Source: Robiginitomaculum sp.
GTDB taxonomy: Bacteria > Pseudomonadota > Alphaproteobacteria > Caulobacterales > Maricaulaceae
Direction of reading: 5' to 3'
Length of the DNA: 64,000 nucleotides
NCBI GenBank assembly: GCA_015485155.1
Contig: WFUF01000025.1
Location: 1-64,000 of the forward strand
In this document: positions 1-9,920 of the stretch, piece after piece
Layout of the letters: each line of letters starts with the position of its first letter
Numbering within the stretch: position 1 is the first letter of the stretch
Notes under the pieces: generated by a model
Told to the model about the DNA's origin: nothing
Seen by the model: only the letters and a program-made list of their open reading frames with translations
The model's database searches: none
Made by a program: the position numbers and the translations under genes

Positions 1-2
1 CA

Positions 3-353
3 GTGTCAATGGCCATGCTGAACCTGCCTGATATTGCGCAAATGATCATCGGCTATGGCGCCATTATACTTGGAGGACTGTTGATGATTTTGATCTGGCG
101 GTTCTTTTGCGAGTCCATGATCGTGTTGTTCGGCATTTTTAACCGTATGGACGACATTAAAAGCCTGTTATTGGATAAACCTGTGCCCGCGACACCTGAT
201 CCTGCGCCACAGGAGATCAAGGCGACCAATCCACCGCCGGTAACTGACCTGCCTGACAATCCGACGCTGGCTGAAAATACCAGCCCGCAGGCAGTAGAGC
301 AACAGCCAAAACCTGCGGAGGATAGCGGACGCGTCCGCCGCCGCCGCCGGTAA
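3..353 (+). CDS. DUF4282-like membrane protein, probably 5'-truncated by the window edge
   Basis: The readable part has one hydrophobic segment followed by a WRFFCESMIVLF stretch. This matches what I know of the second membrane helix and conserved end of DUF4282 proteins (usual ending WR-x-x-CE-x-x-IV-x-F). The family normally has an earlier membrane helix, which would lie left of the window, so the GTG at 3 and the ATGs at 9 and 15 are probably internal. The C-terminal half is proline-rich and low in complexity, and ends in a run of arginines. It is probably an inner-membrane protein with a cytoplasmic tail; function unknown. It converges on clpB with a hairpin between them. Confidence 0.6.
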   Translation: MSMAMLNLPDIAQMIIGYGAIILGGLLMILIWRFFCESMIVLFGIFNRMDDIKSLLLDKPVPATPDPAPQEIKATNPPPVTDLPDNPTLAENTSPQAVEQQPKPAEDSGRVRRRRR

Positions 354-362
354 ATAATGCCC

Positions 363-386
363 CCCCCGTGGTCACAGCCACGGGGG
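363..386. terminator. GC-rich hairpin between convergent genes
   Basis: A perfect 9-bp stem (CCCCCGTGG with CCACGGGGG) encloses a 6-nt loop. It lies between the stop of the membrane protein and the stop of clpB. Neither side has a long T-run, so it is a weak intrinsic terminator at best. It could serve both strands. Confidence 0.55.
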
Positions 387-393
387 AGATGGT

Positions 394-2976
394 TTATCGC
401 TGCTCAAAAATGCGCCCATTTGCAGCTAGCCTGCCAGCCTTTACTGATATCTCAACCTTGTTCTGGTCGGCAAAATCACCGCTTAGCACCATTTTAGCCA
501 GCGGATCTTGCAGTTCACGCTGAATCACCCGCTTTAGGGGCCGGGCACCATATACCGGATCATAACCCTTTTTTGCCAACCATGTTTTGGCCTTGTTATT
601 TACCAGTAAAGTCAGGCCTTGATTTGATAAAAGCCTGCCAAGGCGTTGCAACTGGATATCAACGATAGCTGTCATATGCTCTGGCTGCAAACGATGGAAC
701 AGAACTATTTCATCAATCCTGTTTAGAAACTCAGGTCTAAAATGCGCCTGAACCTCTTCCATTACCGCCGCTTTGGTTTTTTCCGCAGAATCTCTGGTTT
801 CCGAAGCCAGATATTGCGAGCCAAGATTAGAGGTCATCAAAATCAGCGTATTTCTAAAATCTACAGTCCGCCCCTGTCCATCGGTCAAACGACCATCATC
901 AAGCACCTGCAATAATACGTTAAAGACATCCGGATGAGCTTTTTCAATCTCATCAAACAATATCACCTGATAAGGCCGGCGGCGCACTGCCTCGGTTAAG
1001 GCTCCGCCTTCTTCATAGCCCACATAACCCGGAGGCGCCCCCAGCATTCTGGCAACTGAGTGTTTTTCCATATATTCGGACATATCCATTCGGGTAATGG
1101 CAGCTTCATCGTCAAACATGAACTCAGCCAGCGCCTTGGTTAGCTCGGTTTTACCAACACCTGTCGGACCAAGAAATAAAAACGATCCTATGGGCTGATC
1201 AGGGTCGCTGAGCCCGGCGCGACCCCGGCGCACAGCATCAGATACCGCACGCAAGGCTTCTTCTTGTCCTACGACCCTCTGGCGCAGAACATCCTCCATG
1301 GCCAGCAGTTTTTCTTTTTCTCCGGTCAGCATTTTTTCCACAGGAATCCCGGTCCATTTGGCAACCACCTGCGCGATATGCTTGCTGCGCACCACTTCTT
1401 CCACCAGACTTTCCGTTGGTGATGATGCCTTTTCCACCGCCTCTTCGACTTGTGGAATACGCCCGTATTTCAGCTCCGATGCTCTGGCCCAATCGCCAGA
1501 GCGCTCCGCTTCAAGCAATTCATTGCGCAAATGCTCCAGAGTTTCCTTGGCTTTGGTTGCTCCAGCCAGTTTTTCTTTTTCTGCCCGCCATGCCCCGGTC
1601 ATTTCCGCCGATTTCTGCTTGGCTTCTGATAGCTCCTTTTCAAGTTTTTTAAGTCGTTTTTTTGAAGCATCATCGGTTTCCTTGCGCAAGGCTTCCAGTT
1701 CAATCTGCAACTGTATCAACCGTCGATCCAGCTCATCCAGCGCCTCAGGCTTGCTGTCAATTTGCATACGCAAGCGGGAGCTGGCCTCGTCCATCAGGTC
1801 AATTGCCTTGTCCGGCATAAAGCGATCGGTGATATAGCGGTTGGATAAATTTGCCGCAGCAACAATAGCGCCATCAGATATTCTGATACCGTGATGCACT
1901 TCATATTTTTCCTTTAGCCCGCGCAAAATCGAAATTGTATCCTCAACCGATGGCTCCTCAATCATTACCGGCTGAAACCTGCGGGCTAAAGCTGCATCTT
2001 TTTCCACATGCTTGCGATATTCATCCAAGGTAGTGGCGCCGATACAATGCAGCTCGCCTCTGGCCAATGCCGGTTTAAGCAAATTCGAGGCATCCATCGC
2101 CCCATCTGTCTTGCCAGCACCAACCAGGGTGTGCATTTCATCAATAAATAAAATCACCGAACCGGCTGCGTTTTGCACCTCGCCTATTACTGCTTTTAAG
2201 CGCTCTTCAAATTCGCCCCGATATTTGGCCCCGGCAATCAAGGCCCCCATATCCAAAGATAATAACTGTTTATCGAGCAAAGATTCCGGCACATCCTTGT
2301 TGACGATCCGCAAGGCCAGACCCTCGGCAATGGCGGTTTTGCCAACCCCGGGCTCTCCAATTAGCACCGGATTGTTTTTGGTGCGCCGAGCCAACACCTG
2401 AATGGTTCGGCGAATTTCCTCATCACGGCCAATAATCGGATCAAGCTTACCTTCACGGGCCCGGGCCGTTAAATCCATGGTGTATTTTTGCAAGGCGTCA
2501 TAATTATCTTCAGCCGAAGCGCTGTCGGCCTTTTTACCCTTACGAACCTGCTCGATGGCCAGATTTAGGTTTTGCGCGCTCAAGCCTGCGGATTTTAGAA
2601 TCTCGCCGGCAGAGGTTTTGCTCATCAAGGTCAATGCCAGCAAGAGCCGCTCGGCTGTGACAAAGCTGTCACCGGCTTTTTTGGCAATACTTTGCGCTTT
2701 TTCAAACAATTCAGCGGTTTCGCGAGACATATATACCCTGCCATCTCCGCCCTCAATGCTTGGTAATTTCGCCAAAGCCATCCGTACATCGCGCGCCGCA
2801 GCTTCCGGATCAGCGCCGGCTGCACGCATTAAATTTGCGCCCAAGCCCTCACCATCATCCAGCAAGGCTTTTAGAATATGCTCCGGGGTTAATTGTTGGT
2901 GTCCGGCACCAAGAGCCGAAGTCTGTGCAGACTGCACCATGCCTTTGGCCCGATCGGTAAAGTTTTCAAAATCCAT
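394..2976 (-). CDS. clpB: ATP-dependent protein disaggregase ClpB
   Basis: Cytoplasmic AAA+ disaggregase that works with DnaK/DnaJ to rescue aggregated proteins after heat stress. The 860 residues are full family length. An N-terminal Clp repeat domain (about 1-145) is followed by NBD1 with Walker A GEPGVGKT at 207-214. A charged coiled-coil M domain (roughly 410-530) separates ClpB from ClpA/ClpC. NBD2 carries a second Walker A, GPTGVGKT, near 605. The ATG has TAGGAG upstream. A sigma-32-type promoter lies 70-100 bp upstream, in line with heat-shock control. Transcribed alone. Confidence 0.98.
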   Translation of the reverse strand: MDFENFTDRAKGMVQSAQTSALGAGHQQLTPEHILKALLDDGEGLGANLMRAAGADPEAAARDVRMALAKLPSIEGGDGRVYMSRETAELFEKAQSIAKKAGDSFVTAERLLLALTLMSKTSAGEILKSAGLSAQNLNLAIEQVRKGKKADSASAEDNYDALQKYTMDLTARAREGKLDPIIGRDEEIRRTIQVLARRTKNNPVLIGEPGVGKTAIAEGLALRIVNKDVPESLLDKQLLSLDMGALIAGAKYRGEFEERLKAVIGEVQNAAGSVILFIDEMHTLVGAGKTDGAMDASNLLKPALARGELHCIGATTLDEYRKHVEKDAALARRFQPVMIEEPSVEDTISILRGLKEKYEVHHGIRISDGAIVAAANLSNRYITDRFMPDKAIDLMDEASSRLRMQIDSKPEALDELDRRLIQLQIELEALRKETDDASKKRLKKLEKELSEAKQKSAEMTGAWRAEKEKLAGATKAKETLEHLRNELLEAERSGDWARASELKYGRIPQVEEAVEKASSPTESLVEEVVRSKHIAQVVAKWTGIPVEKMLTGEKEKLLAMEDVLRQRVVGQEEALRAVSDAVRRGRAGLSDPDQPIGSFLFLGPTGVGKTELTKALAEFMFDDEAAITRMDMSEYMEKHSVARMLGAPPGYVGYEEGGALTEAVRRRPYQVILFDEIEKAHPDVFNVLLQVLDDGRLTDGQGRTVDFRNTLILMTSNLGSQYLASETRDSAEKTKAAVMEEVQAHFRPEFLNRIDEIVLFHRLQPEHMTAIVDIQLQRLGRLLSNQGLTLLVNNKAKTWLAKKGYDPVYGARPLKRVIQRELQDPLAKMVLSGDFADQNKVEISVKAGRLAANGRIFEQR

Positions 2977-3047
2977 TTTTATCTCCTAAATATAGCGAGA
3001 TGACTGATCTGGCGACCCGTTGGCATCGCCGACAATCTGTATCCTCT

Positions 3048-3080
3048 ATCAAATAGGTGTGCTGTTTTAGTCACACAAGG
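3048..3080 (-). promoter_or_regulatory. Probable sigma-32 heat-shock promoter of clpB
   Basis: On the minus strand CTTG (3079-3076) is followed after 18 nt by CCTATTTGAT (3057-3048). The alphaproteobacterial RpoH consensus is CTTG, 17-18 nt, CYTATNTNNG, so all defined positions but the last G match. The site lies about 75 bp upstream of the clpB start, as expected for a heat-shock gene. Confidence 0.65.
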
Positions 3081-3155
3081 GGTGGGGTGGAGCAAACTGT
3101 CGCAGGCCCGGTAAAATGAATGGAGTCAGGTTTGACCTTAAAATGGATTCTGGCC

Positions 3156-3692
3156 CTAAATTCCGACCAGATGGGTATATTTATTCAGAGCCTGCCTTTG
3201 CTCTAAGGAGGGTTCGCCATTGGCATGGGCAATTTTCATCAACATGTCTTCTAATTCGATCAGATCCCTGGTGCTGACCTTATTGTGGATAAACTCACTC
3301 ATTTGCACCAAGGCCTTTTCGGTGTCTGGCAGGTCATTACAAAGACTTGATATATCAGCCAGCAATATCTCTGCCTCTGCCATTGGGATTTCAAACCTCC
3401 CGGTTAGCTGGTTGATAATAACGTCTTTTTGCTGCTGGCCAATTTCGCCCCCGGCCCGGGCTGTCAATAACATCAACACCAAGGCCGCTTCTTGCGGAGA
3501 GTTAATAGACAGCAGTCCGTTTTTATATTTTCTTGCACCGGGATTTCCCTGTCGCCACCATGCAAAAGTCTGTTTTGTTGCCTTGTGTAAATAACTGGCT
3601 GCCCGAACTGCTCTGGATATTCGCCAGACCAGAACAGCAACAATCCCCACTGCACTTAAAAACGCCATAAATGCGGCCACCGCCTTCTCCAT
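3156..3692 (-). CDS. Membrane-anchored TerB-like protein of unknown function
   Basis: 178 residues from the ATG at 3692; a TTG ten codons upstream is possible but neither start has a clear Shine-Dalgarno. One hydrophobic helix (about residues 4-24) precedes a helical domain whose end (ANGEPSLEQRQALNKYTHLVGI region) resembles TerB/DUF533-type all-alpha domains, which carry metal-binding acidic residues. The likely topology is a single membrane anchor with a cytoplasmic domain. The family match is from memory of the pattern and is moderate. It sits alone between clpB and the divergent acs. No ter gene neighbours are present, so tellurite resistance should not be assumed. Confidence 0.6.
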   Translation of the reverse strand: MEKAVAAFMAFLSAVGIVAVLVWRISRAVRAASYLHKATKQTFAWWRQGNPGARKYKNGLLSINSPQEAALVLMLLTARAGGEIGQQQKDVIINQLTGRFEIPMAEAEILLADISSLCNDLPDTEKALVQMSEFIHNKVSTRDLIELEDMLMKIAHANGEPSLEQRQALNKYTHLVGI

Positions 3693-3779
3693 TTTTACGT
3701 CTGAATCTAACCGGGCTTGCAAGTTGGTGCAAAGGAAATCATGTTGGTTAAATCATTCTTTTGTATTCGGGAATAAAAC

Positions 3780-5717
3780 ATGACCGCCAAAAACCACCCT
3801 GTTAGTAGCAAATGGGCCAAAACCGCTCATATAAATGCCGACAAATACGAAAAACTATATGCACAAAGCATAGAAAACCCGGAAAAATTCTGGGCTGAAG
3901 CTGGAAAACACCTCGATTGGATCACTCCTTATACCAAAGTCAAGGACTGCTCGTGGAACAAGGATGACTTACATATTCGATGGTATGAAGATGGCGAAAT
4001 AAATGTCAGCTATAACTGCATTGACAGACACTTGCCAAAAAGAGCTGATCAAACAGCAATTATCTGGGAAGGCGATGACCCGCAAAACTCCAAAACCATC
4101 ACCTATCGACAGCTTCACGAAGAAGTTTGCCGTTTTGCCAATGTGTTAAAGGAGCGCGGGGTTAAAAAGGGCGATCGGGTTACCCTTTATATGCCGATGA
4201 TTGTCGAGGCCGCCTATGCCATGCTGGCTTGCGCGCGCATTGGTGCCATTCATTCGGTGGTGTTTGGAGGCTTTTCTCCCGAAGCCCTTGCAGGCCGGAT
4301 CACTGATTGCAAATCAACCTGTATTATAACCGCAGATGAAGGGGTGCGCGGCGGCAAGACCATTCCGCTGAAAGCCAATGTGGATAAAGCCCTGGCCAAA
4401 TGTCCCGATGTACAAACCGTGCTGGTGGTCACCAGAACCGGAGCCGGAGTGAATATGCAGGAGGGGCGCGACTTTGTTTATGAAAAATTGCGGGCACAGG
4501 CGCAAAAAGAGTGCAAACCAGAAATAATGAAAGCCGAAGACCCGCTGTTTATTCTTTATACGTCCGGCTCCACCGGAAAACCAAAAGGCGTGCTGCATAC
4601 TTCTGGGGGTTATCTGGTCTATGCCGCCATAACCCATAAATATGTGTTCGACTATAAGGACAATGATGTTTACTGGTGCACTGCCGATGTTGGCTGGGTA
4701 ACCGGGCACAGCTATATCGTCTATGGCCCGCTGGCCAATGGTGCCATAACCTTGATGTTTGAGGGCGTGCCCAATTTTCCTGATGCATCACGATTCTGGC
4801 AGGTTTGTGACAAGCATAAGGTCAATATTTTCTACACTGCACCAACCGCCTTGCGGGCGCTGATGGGGGCCGGAGATGATTTTGTCACCAAGACCGACCG
4901 CTCATCCTTGCGCCTGCTTGGCTCGGTTGGCGAGCCGATCAACCCCGAAGCATGGGAGTGGTATTATCAGGTGGTGGGCGAAAGCCGTTGCCCGATTGTT
5001 GACACATGGTGGCAGACTGAAACCGGAGGGATTATGATCTCGCCTCTGCCCGGAGCCACAGACTTAAAACCTGGCTCTGCCAGCAAGCCGTTTTTTGGCA
5101 TTGAGCCATTGCTGGTAGATGCTGATGGCAATGAGCTAGCTGGGGAGGTTTCTGGAAACCTGTGTATTCGTTCCTCATGGCCGGGGCAGATGCGTTCGGT
5201 CTATGGTGATCATCAACGCTTTGTAGATACTTATTTTGTCACCTATCCGGGCCTGTATTTTACCGGCGATGGCTGTCGGCGCGATGCTGACGGTTATTAC
5301 TGGATCACCGGACGGGTTGATGATGTTCTGAATATTTCCGGACACCGCATGGGAACCGCCGAAATTGAAAGCGCCCTGGTCTCGCACCCAGCAGTATCGG
5401 AGGCCGCCGTTGTTGGCTATCCGCACGCCATAAAGGGGCAGGGTATTTACGCCTATGTGTCGTTAATGGCCGATGCAAAAGCCGATGATGATTTGGAAAA
5501 ACAGCTTCGTTTGCATGTGCGTCAGGAAATTGGCCCTATTGCCTCGCCGGATTTGATCCAGCTCGCACCGGCCCTGCCCAAAACCCGATCCGGCAAAATC
5601 ATGCGCCGTATTTTACGCAAAATAGCCGAAAATGATTTTGGCAATCTCGGCGATACCAGCACTTTGGCTGATCCGGGCGTGGTTGATGGGCTGATTGCCG
5701 GGAGGAAGAATAAATAA
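3780..5717 (+). CDS. acs: Acetyl-CoA synthetase (AMP-forming)
   Basis: Activates acetate to acetyl-AMP and then acetyl-CoA, feeding the TCA cycle or glyoxylate shunt. At 645 residues it is standard for Acs. Visible motifs are the P-loop [11 protein letters not shown] near 259-269, the WWQTETGG adenylate motif, the hinge region around TGDG...GRVDD, and [11 protein letters not shown] near the C terminus. That last motif contains the catalytic lysine that protein acetyltransferases usually modify. GGGA lies 8 nt before the ATG. It stands alone, divergent from the TerB-like gene and convergent with cobT. Confidence 0.97.
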   Translation: MTAKNHPVSSKWAKTAHINADKYEKLYAQSIENPEKFWAEAGKHLDWITPYTKVKDCSWNKDDLHIRWYEDGEINVSYNCIDRHLPKRADQTAIIWEGDDPQNSKTITYRQLHEEVCRFANVLKERGVKKGDRVTLYMPMIVEAAYAMLACARIGAIHSVVFGGFSPEALAGRITDCKSTCIITADEGVRGGKTIPLKANVDKALAKCPDVQTVLVVTRTGAGVNMQEGRDFVYEKLRAQAQKECKPEIMKAEDPLFILYTSGSTGKPKGVLHTSGGYLVYAAITHKYVFDYKDNDVYWCTADVGWVTGHSYIVYGPLANGAITLMFEGVPNFPDASRFWQVCDKHKVNIFYTAPTALRALMGAGDDFVTKTDRSSLRLLGSVGEPINPEAWEWYYQVVGESRCPIVDTWWQTETGGIMISPLPGATDLKPGSASKPFFGIEPLLVDADGNELAGEVSGNLCIRSSWPGQMRSVYGDHQRFVDTYFVTYPGLYFTGDGCRRDADGYYWITGRVDDVLNISGHRMGTAEIESALVSHPAVSEAAVVGYPHAIKGQGIYAYVSLMADAKADDDLEKQLRLHVRQEIGPIASPDLIQLAPALPKTRSGKIMRRILRKIAENDFGNLGDTSTLADPGVVDGLIAGRKNK

Positions 5718-5748
5718 CAGCAGAGATATTTATCATCTGTAAGACTTG

Positions 5749-7578
5749 TTATCGTTGTCGCGCTAATGGCTGGTCACGAAACAGATCCGCCAACTGGTTG
5801 GTTATGGCACCGCCTAATTGTTCGGCATCGGTAATAGTCACCGCCCGTCGATACCAGCGGGTAACATCATGACCAATTCCAATGGCAAGCAATTGCACAT
5901 CGGAACGGCGCTCAATATCAGAAATTACCTCGCGCAGATGGTTTTCCAGATAGCCGCTTTTATTGTGGGATTGAGTGGTATCATCCACCGGGGCGCCATC
6001 AGAAATCACCAGCAAAATACGCCGGGCCTCCGGACGCGCCAGTAAACGTTCATGCGCCCATAGCAAGGCCTCGCCGTCAATGTTTTCCTTAAGCAGGCCT
6101 TCGCGCATCATCAGGCCAAGATTGTTTGAAGCGCGCCTGATCGGCATATCGGCTGACTTATAAATGATATGACGAAGATCATTTAATCGGCCAGGATTGC
6201 GTGGCTTGCCTGCTGCAATCCAATCCTCACGGGATTGCCCGCCTTTCCACGCCCTGGTGGTAAAGCCTAAAACTTCCACCTTCACCCCGCAGCGCTCCAG
6301 GGTTCTGGCCAGAATATCAGCAGTTAACGCTGCAATCATAATCGGTCTGCCACGCATGGAGCCGGAATTATCAAGCAGCAAGGTCACCACTGTATCTCTA
6401 AACTCGATCTCGGTTTCTTCCTTAAAGCTAAGAGGTTGCATCGGGTCAGTAACCAGCCTGGTCAGGCGCGCAGCATCCAGCACCCCTTCTTCCAGATCAA
6501 AATTCCACGAGCGTTGCTGTTGGGCCAGCAATTGCCGCTGTAACCGGTTTGCCAGCCGGGCCACGGCTCCTTTTAAGCGCTCTAATTGCCGATCAAGATA
6601 CATGCGCAAACGGGCCAGTTCTTCTGCTTCACACAAATCTTCTGCCCGAATGGTTTCATCGTGTTTTCTGCTAAACACCCCATAGGACGAACGATCAGAG
6701 CCGGTGGGGAAGAAATTAGGCCGCACCGGAACTTCATCACCATGGCTGTCCTGTGCATCACCTAAGTCCGCATCATCATCCAGCAGGGAGCTTTGCTGCT
6801 CACTTTCATCGGCATCACCGGTATCGGACGCGCTTTCTGTTTCGGTTTGCTGTTCATCATCCGTGTCTTGCTGTTCTTGTGCCGAAGGGTTGCTGGTGTC
6901 ATTTTCGGATTCTGCTTCATCTTCGGAATTTTCTGATTCAGAACCTGCTTCATCAATAAGGCCCATATCCCGCAACACATCACGCACCAGCTCGGCAAAG
7001 GTGGCCTGATTGCCAATATCAGCACCCAGAGCGCTCAATGCCGGGCCGGCTTTGGCTTCGATTTCAGAGCGCCACAGGGAAACCAGCCCCGATGCCTCTT
7101 TTGGAATATCACGCCCGGTCAGTCTTTCCCGTGCCAATAAGGCCACAGCTTCCGACAATGGTGCCTGCTCCGGATCTGTTGCCGAAGCAAAACCCTTGCG
7201 CATACAATGATCAACCAAAGCTGCCTGTAAATTATCGCCAGCACCTTTAAGTGACTGCCCGCCAATTGCCTCGCATCTGGTTTGCTCCAGCATATCAAAG
7301 ATTTCCCGGGCCGGGCCGGGGCCGGGTCGCAAAACCTTGTGAGTTAACGGGTCATGATTGGCCAGACGTAAAGCCAGCGCATCTGCCTTGCCCCGCAATA
7401 CCGCTGTTTGTCTGGCTGAAGTGCTGTCAGGTATATTTGGCAAATTTACCCTGCCATCAGATAAGCCCCCCTCCTCACCAGTAAAACGCACATCCAGATC
7501 TGCCTCCCCGGACAAAGCGCGGGTCGTAACCGCGATGGATCGTTTTAGGATTTGGCTCTGGGTTTCGCGCTTGGTCAT
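5749..7578 (-). CDS. cobT: Cobaltochelatase subunit CobT (aerobic pathway)
   Basis: CobT partners the AAA+ protein CobS; together they drive CobN to insert cobalt into hydrogenobyrinic acid a,c-diamide. The central region (about 215-290) is extremely acidic and Ser/Gln-rich. The C-terminal von Willebrand A domain has the MIDAS motif DNSGSMRG near residue 400. An upstream in-frame codon would overlap cobS, so I chose the ATG at 7578, 16 nt after the cobS stop. That gives 609 residues and an N-terminus (MTKRETQSQ) like other CobT proteins. cobN is not in the window. Co-transcribed with cobS. Confidence 0.92.
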   Translation of the reverse strand: MTKRETQSQILKRSIAVTTRALSGEADLDVRFTGEEGGLSDGRVNLPNIPDSTSARQTAVLRGKADALALRLANHDPLTHKVLRPGPGPAREIFDMLEQTRCEAIGGQSLKGAGDNLQAALVDHCMRKGFASATDPEQAPLSEAVALLARERLTGRDIPKEASGLVSLWRSEIEAKAGPALSALGADIGNQATFAELVRDVLRDMGLIDEAGSESENSEDEAESENDTSNPSAQEQQDTDDEQQTETESASDTGDADESEQQSSLLDDDADLGDAQDSHGDEVPVRPNFFPTGSDRSSYGVFSRKHDETIRAEDLCEAEELARLRMYLDRQLERLKGAVARLANRLQRQLLAQQQRSWNFDLEEGVLDAARLTRLVTDPMQPLSFKEETEIEFRDTVVTLLLDNSGSMRGRPIMIAALTADILARTLERCGVKVEVLGFTTRAWKGGQSREDWIAAGKPRNPGRLNDLRHIIYKSADMPIRRASNNLGLMMREGLLKENIDGEALLWAHERLLARPEARRILLVISDGAPVDDTTQSHNKSGYLENHLREVISDIERRSDVQLLAIGIGHDVTRWYRRAVTITDAEQLGGAITNQLADLFRDQPLARQR

Positions 7579-7594
7579 CAGCTTGCAGCGCCTG

Positions 7595-8587
7595 TTACGC
7601 CACCTGTATACGGGCTGCGCTTTCCGGCAAGTCCTCGGCAAAGGCGCGCTGGTAAAACTCGGCAATAATCGGCCGCTCTAATTCGTCACATTTATTTAAG
7701 AATGTCAGGCGAAAGGCTTCGGCGGTATCACCATCAAAAATTTCTGTGTTCTCAGCCCATGTTAATACTGTGCGCGGCGACATAACAGTGGAAATATCAC
7801 CGTTCATGAAAGCATTTCGGCTAAGGTCGGCGACCCGCACCATGGCCGCGATTTTCTTACGTCCAGCATCATTTGCCCAATTGGGCATTTTGGCCAAAAC
7901 GATTTCCTCTTCGGCATCATGATCCAGATAGTTCAGCGCCACCACAATTGACCAGCGGTCCAACTGCCCCTGATTGATCTGCTGGGTGCCATGATAAAGC
8001 CCGCTGGCATCACCAAGGCCAATAGTATTTGTAGTGGCAAACAGCCGAAAAAACGGATGTGGGCGAATAATCCGGTTTTGGTCAAGCAAGGTCAATTTGC
8101 CAGAACTTTCCAATATGCGCTGAATTACAAACATTACATCGGGACGGCCGGCGTCATATTCATCAAAAACCAATGCCACTGGCCGCTGCAAAGCCCATGG
8201 CAGCAGACCTTCCTTAAACTCTGTGACCTGCTTGCCCTCCTTTAGGACAATTGCGTCTTTGCCAATGAGGTCAATACGGCTGATATGGCTATCCAGATTG
8301 ATCCGCACCATTGGCCAGTTAAGCCGTGCTGCCACCTGCTCAATATGGGTAGATTTTCCGGTTCCGTGATAGCCCTGCACCATTACCCTGCGGTTATGGG
8401 TAAACCCGGCCAATATGGCTTTGGTGGTTGGTGGATCAAACCGATAGGATGGATCGGTTTCTGGAACATATTCACAAGGAGCGGAAAAAGCCGGGACACT
8501 TTGGCTGGAGTCAAATCCGAAGATTTCGCTTACGGATAATTCGCTGTCAGGTTGCCAAAGGTCAAAGGCAGCATCGGGTTTGGACAT
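7595..8587 (-). CDS. cobS: Cobaltochelatase subunit CobS, AAA+ ATPase
   Basis: ATPase subunit of the aerobic cobalt chelatase. The 330 residues are full length. Walker A is GYHGTGKST at 72-80 and Walker B is [11 protein letters not shown]. The N-terminal part (about 1-60) is the usual CobS extension ahead of the MoxR-like AAA+ fold. It is the first gene of cobS-cobT. A J-domain protein lies just upstream on the same strand; this cobT-cobS-dnaJ-like-bolA order is common in Alphaproteobacteria. Confidence 0.95.
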   Translation of the reverse strand: MSKPDAAFDLWQPDSELSVSEIFGFDSSQSVPAFSAPCEYVPETDPSYRFDPPTTKAILAGFTHNRRVMVQGYHGTGKSTHIEQVAARLNWPMVRINLDSHISRIDLIGKDAIVLKEGKQVTEFKEGLLPWALQRPVALVFDEYDAGRPDVMFVIQRILESSGKLTLLDQNRIIRPHPFFRLFATTNTIGLGDASGLYHGTQQINQGQLDRWSIVVALNYLDHDAEEEIVLAKMPNWANDAGRKKIAAMVRVADLSRNAFMNGDISTVMSPRTVLTWAENTEIFDGDTAEAFRLTFLNKCDELERPIIAEFYQRAFAEDLPESAARIQVA

Positions 8588-8643
8588 TTTTTTCTCTGTT
8601 TATTTCACGGTTATAGCGTTTATGCGCTTATGATTGATCTTCT

Positions 8644-9249
8644 TCAAGCCAGTTTTGCGGTTTTAAGAATTTGATAGGCCCGAATCACCTGCTGCAACCT
8701 GCCTTCGGTAGAGCGGTCGCCTTTATTGGCATCCGGGTGAAAGGCTTTTACCAGTTTTAAGTATCTTACACGCACCAGCTTTGGTTCGGTGTCATGATCC
8801 AGCCCCAAATCATCCATTGCCATTGCCTGCAGGCGCCCCAGTCGCCGCTTTGGCGCACTGGCCTCCTTGAATTTGGCATCCCCAGCCAGATCCAAAGGAT
8901 CAGCAAACCGGGTCTGCCAGCCCTTTGGCCCGCTTCCCTGCCCAAGAGCCGAGCGACGCATATCCCATGTGGGGCGATTGCCATACGCCTGCCCCTCACG
9001 ATAAGAGCGAGCCGCCCCCTCACTCATTCCGTGGAAAAAATTCCAGGCCTTATTGTATTCAGCCGTGTGCTTCTGACAAAACCAGAAATACTCATTCAAA
9101 GCATCCGGACTTTGCGGAGCCTTGCAATTGCCCTTGGCCACACAACCATCCCACTCACACTCCCGGTCAGTTGCACCAGCCTTTTCCTTGCCGGGGGGCT
9201 TCACCCTTATATCAAAAAACTTAGGCTTGTATTTGAAATCTTCACTCAT
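8644..9249 (-). CDS. J-domain (DnaJ-like) molecular chaperone
   Basis: 201 residues from the ATG at 9249, preceded by TAGGTAGG; the eleven-codon longer reading is unlikely. The J domain is at the extreme C-terminus (about 145-201), with the Hsp70-stimulating HPD tripeptide in KAFHPDANKGD. The N-terminal half contains a CEWDGC...C...C cluster, typical of this alphaproteobacterial family found beside cobS and bolA, and possibly metal-binding. It probably stimulates DnaK for a specific client. It is divergent from bolA, with 53 bp between the two starts. Confidence 0.88.
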   Translation of the reverse strand: MSEDFKYKPKFFDIRVKPPGKEKAGATDRECEWDGCVAKGNCKAPQSPDALNEYFWFCQKHTAEYNKAWNFFHGMSEGAARSYREGQAYGNRPTWDMRRSALGQGSGPKGWQTRFADPLDLAGDAKFKEASAPKRRLGRLQAMAMDDLGLDHDTEPKLVRVRYLKLVKAFHPDANKGDRSTEGRLQQVIRAYQILKTAKLA

Positions 9250-9302
9250 TTGCCTACCTATATGATAACCATAAGCGCACATTAAAACGGAGAATGACAG
9301 AA

Positions 9303-9566
9303 ATGAACAAAATGGCCGATAAAATCCAGCAAAAACTGCAGTCTGCCTTTGCTCCGGAGTTTCTGCAAGTAATTGATCAAAGCCATTTACACAAAGGCCA
9401 TGCCGGAGCTAGGCCAGAAGGCGAAACTCACTTTGCCGTAGAAATTAAAGCGCAAGCCTTTACCGGCAAAACCCCTTTGGCCCGACACCGGGCAATAAAT
9501 GAAGTGCTAAAAGAAGAACTGGCAGGATTGATCCATGCACTATCGATCAAAGCCAGTGGGGTATGA
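9303..9566 (+). CDS. bolA: BolA family protein
   Basis: 87-residue BolA/IbaG-type protein with the KGHAGARPEGETHF loop and the RHRAINEVLKEEL helix of the family. BolA proteins bind monothiol glutaredoxins and [2Fe-2S] clusters and influence morphology and stress gene expression. Three in-frame ATGs lie at 9294, 9303 and 9312. GGAG at 9289-9292 sits only 1 nt from the first but 10 nt from the second, so 9303 is preferred. It is monocistronic and is followed by the repeat array. Confidence 0.9.
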   Translation: MNKMADKIQQKLQSAFAPEFLQVIDQSHLHKGHAGARPEGETHFAVEIKAQAFTGKTPLARHRAINEVLKEELAGLIHALSIKASGV

Positions 9567-9584
9567 TGCGAGATTACTTATTTC

Positions 9585-9860
9585 ATTGATCTGCATCGTA
9601 TTTTTGGCCGCAAAACCCGTCCTTAAAGTAGCCGCTAGGCGATAGCGCACAAAAGAGCTTCCCACTTTTGCTGAAAATGCAAATCCTTGTTTATCGCATT
9701 TTTGAACCGCAAAACCGGTTCCCACTTTTGCTAAAAATGCAAATCCTTGTTTATCGCATTTTTGAACCGCAAAACCGGTTCCCACTTTTGCTAAAAATGC
9801 AAATCCTTGTTTATCGCATTTTTGAACCGCAAAACCGGTTCCCACTTTTGCTAAAAATGC
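9585..9860. repeat. Mosaic intergenic repeat locus 1: 60-bp tandem palindrome array
   Basis: Starts with a degenerate palindrome arm and one copy of module B (a CTTAAAGTAGCCGCTAGGCG-like stretch near 9625-9655). Three nearly identical 60-bp units follow, with starts at 9661, 9721 and 9781, plus a partial fourth. Each unit carries a nested palindrome (9696-9740, 9756-9800, 9816-9860): outer arms GCATTTTT / AAAAATGC, inner arms GAACCG / CGGTTC. The only differences seen among the units are single bases. The same modules recur at 17.5, 33.8, 35.1 and 40.4 kb. The locus fills the gap between the convergent genes bolA and pnp. Confidence 0.9.
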
Positions 9861-9861
9861 T

Positions 9862-9895
9862 CAAAAAAGCCCCGCTGTTTTAGAGCGAGGCTTTT
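9862..9895 (-). terminator. Rho-independent terminator of the rpsO-pnp operon
   Basis: On the minus strand AAGCCTCGCT and AGCGGGGCTT pair with one mismatch around a short loop, and are followed by a run of T. It lies 26 bp beyond the pnp stop, directly against the repeat array. Confidence 0.85.
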
Positions 9896-9920
9896 CAGAT
9901 TGTTGTATTTTAAGTCTTGA

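Noticed and set aside
9540-9845. Repetitive 101-codon frame after bolA
   Set aside because: It is produced by the 60-bp period, a multiple of three, of the intergenic repeat; no start signal or family similarity.
9661-9860. CRISPR array
   Set aside because: The units are contiguous 60-bp repeats with identical interiors, so there are no unique spacers; no cas genes are near.
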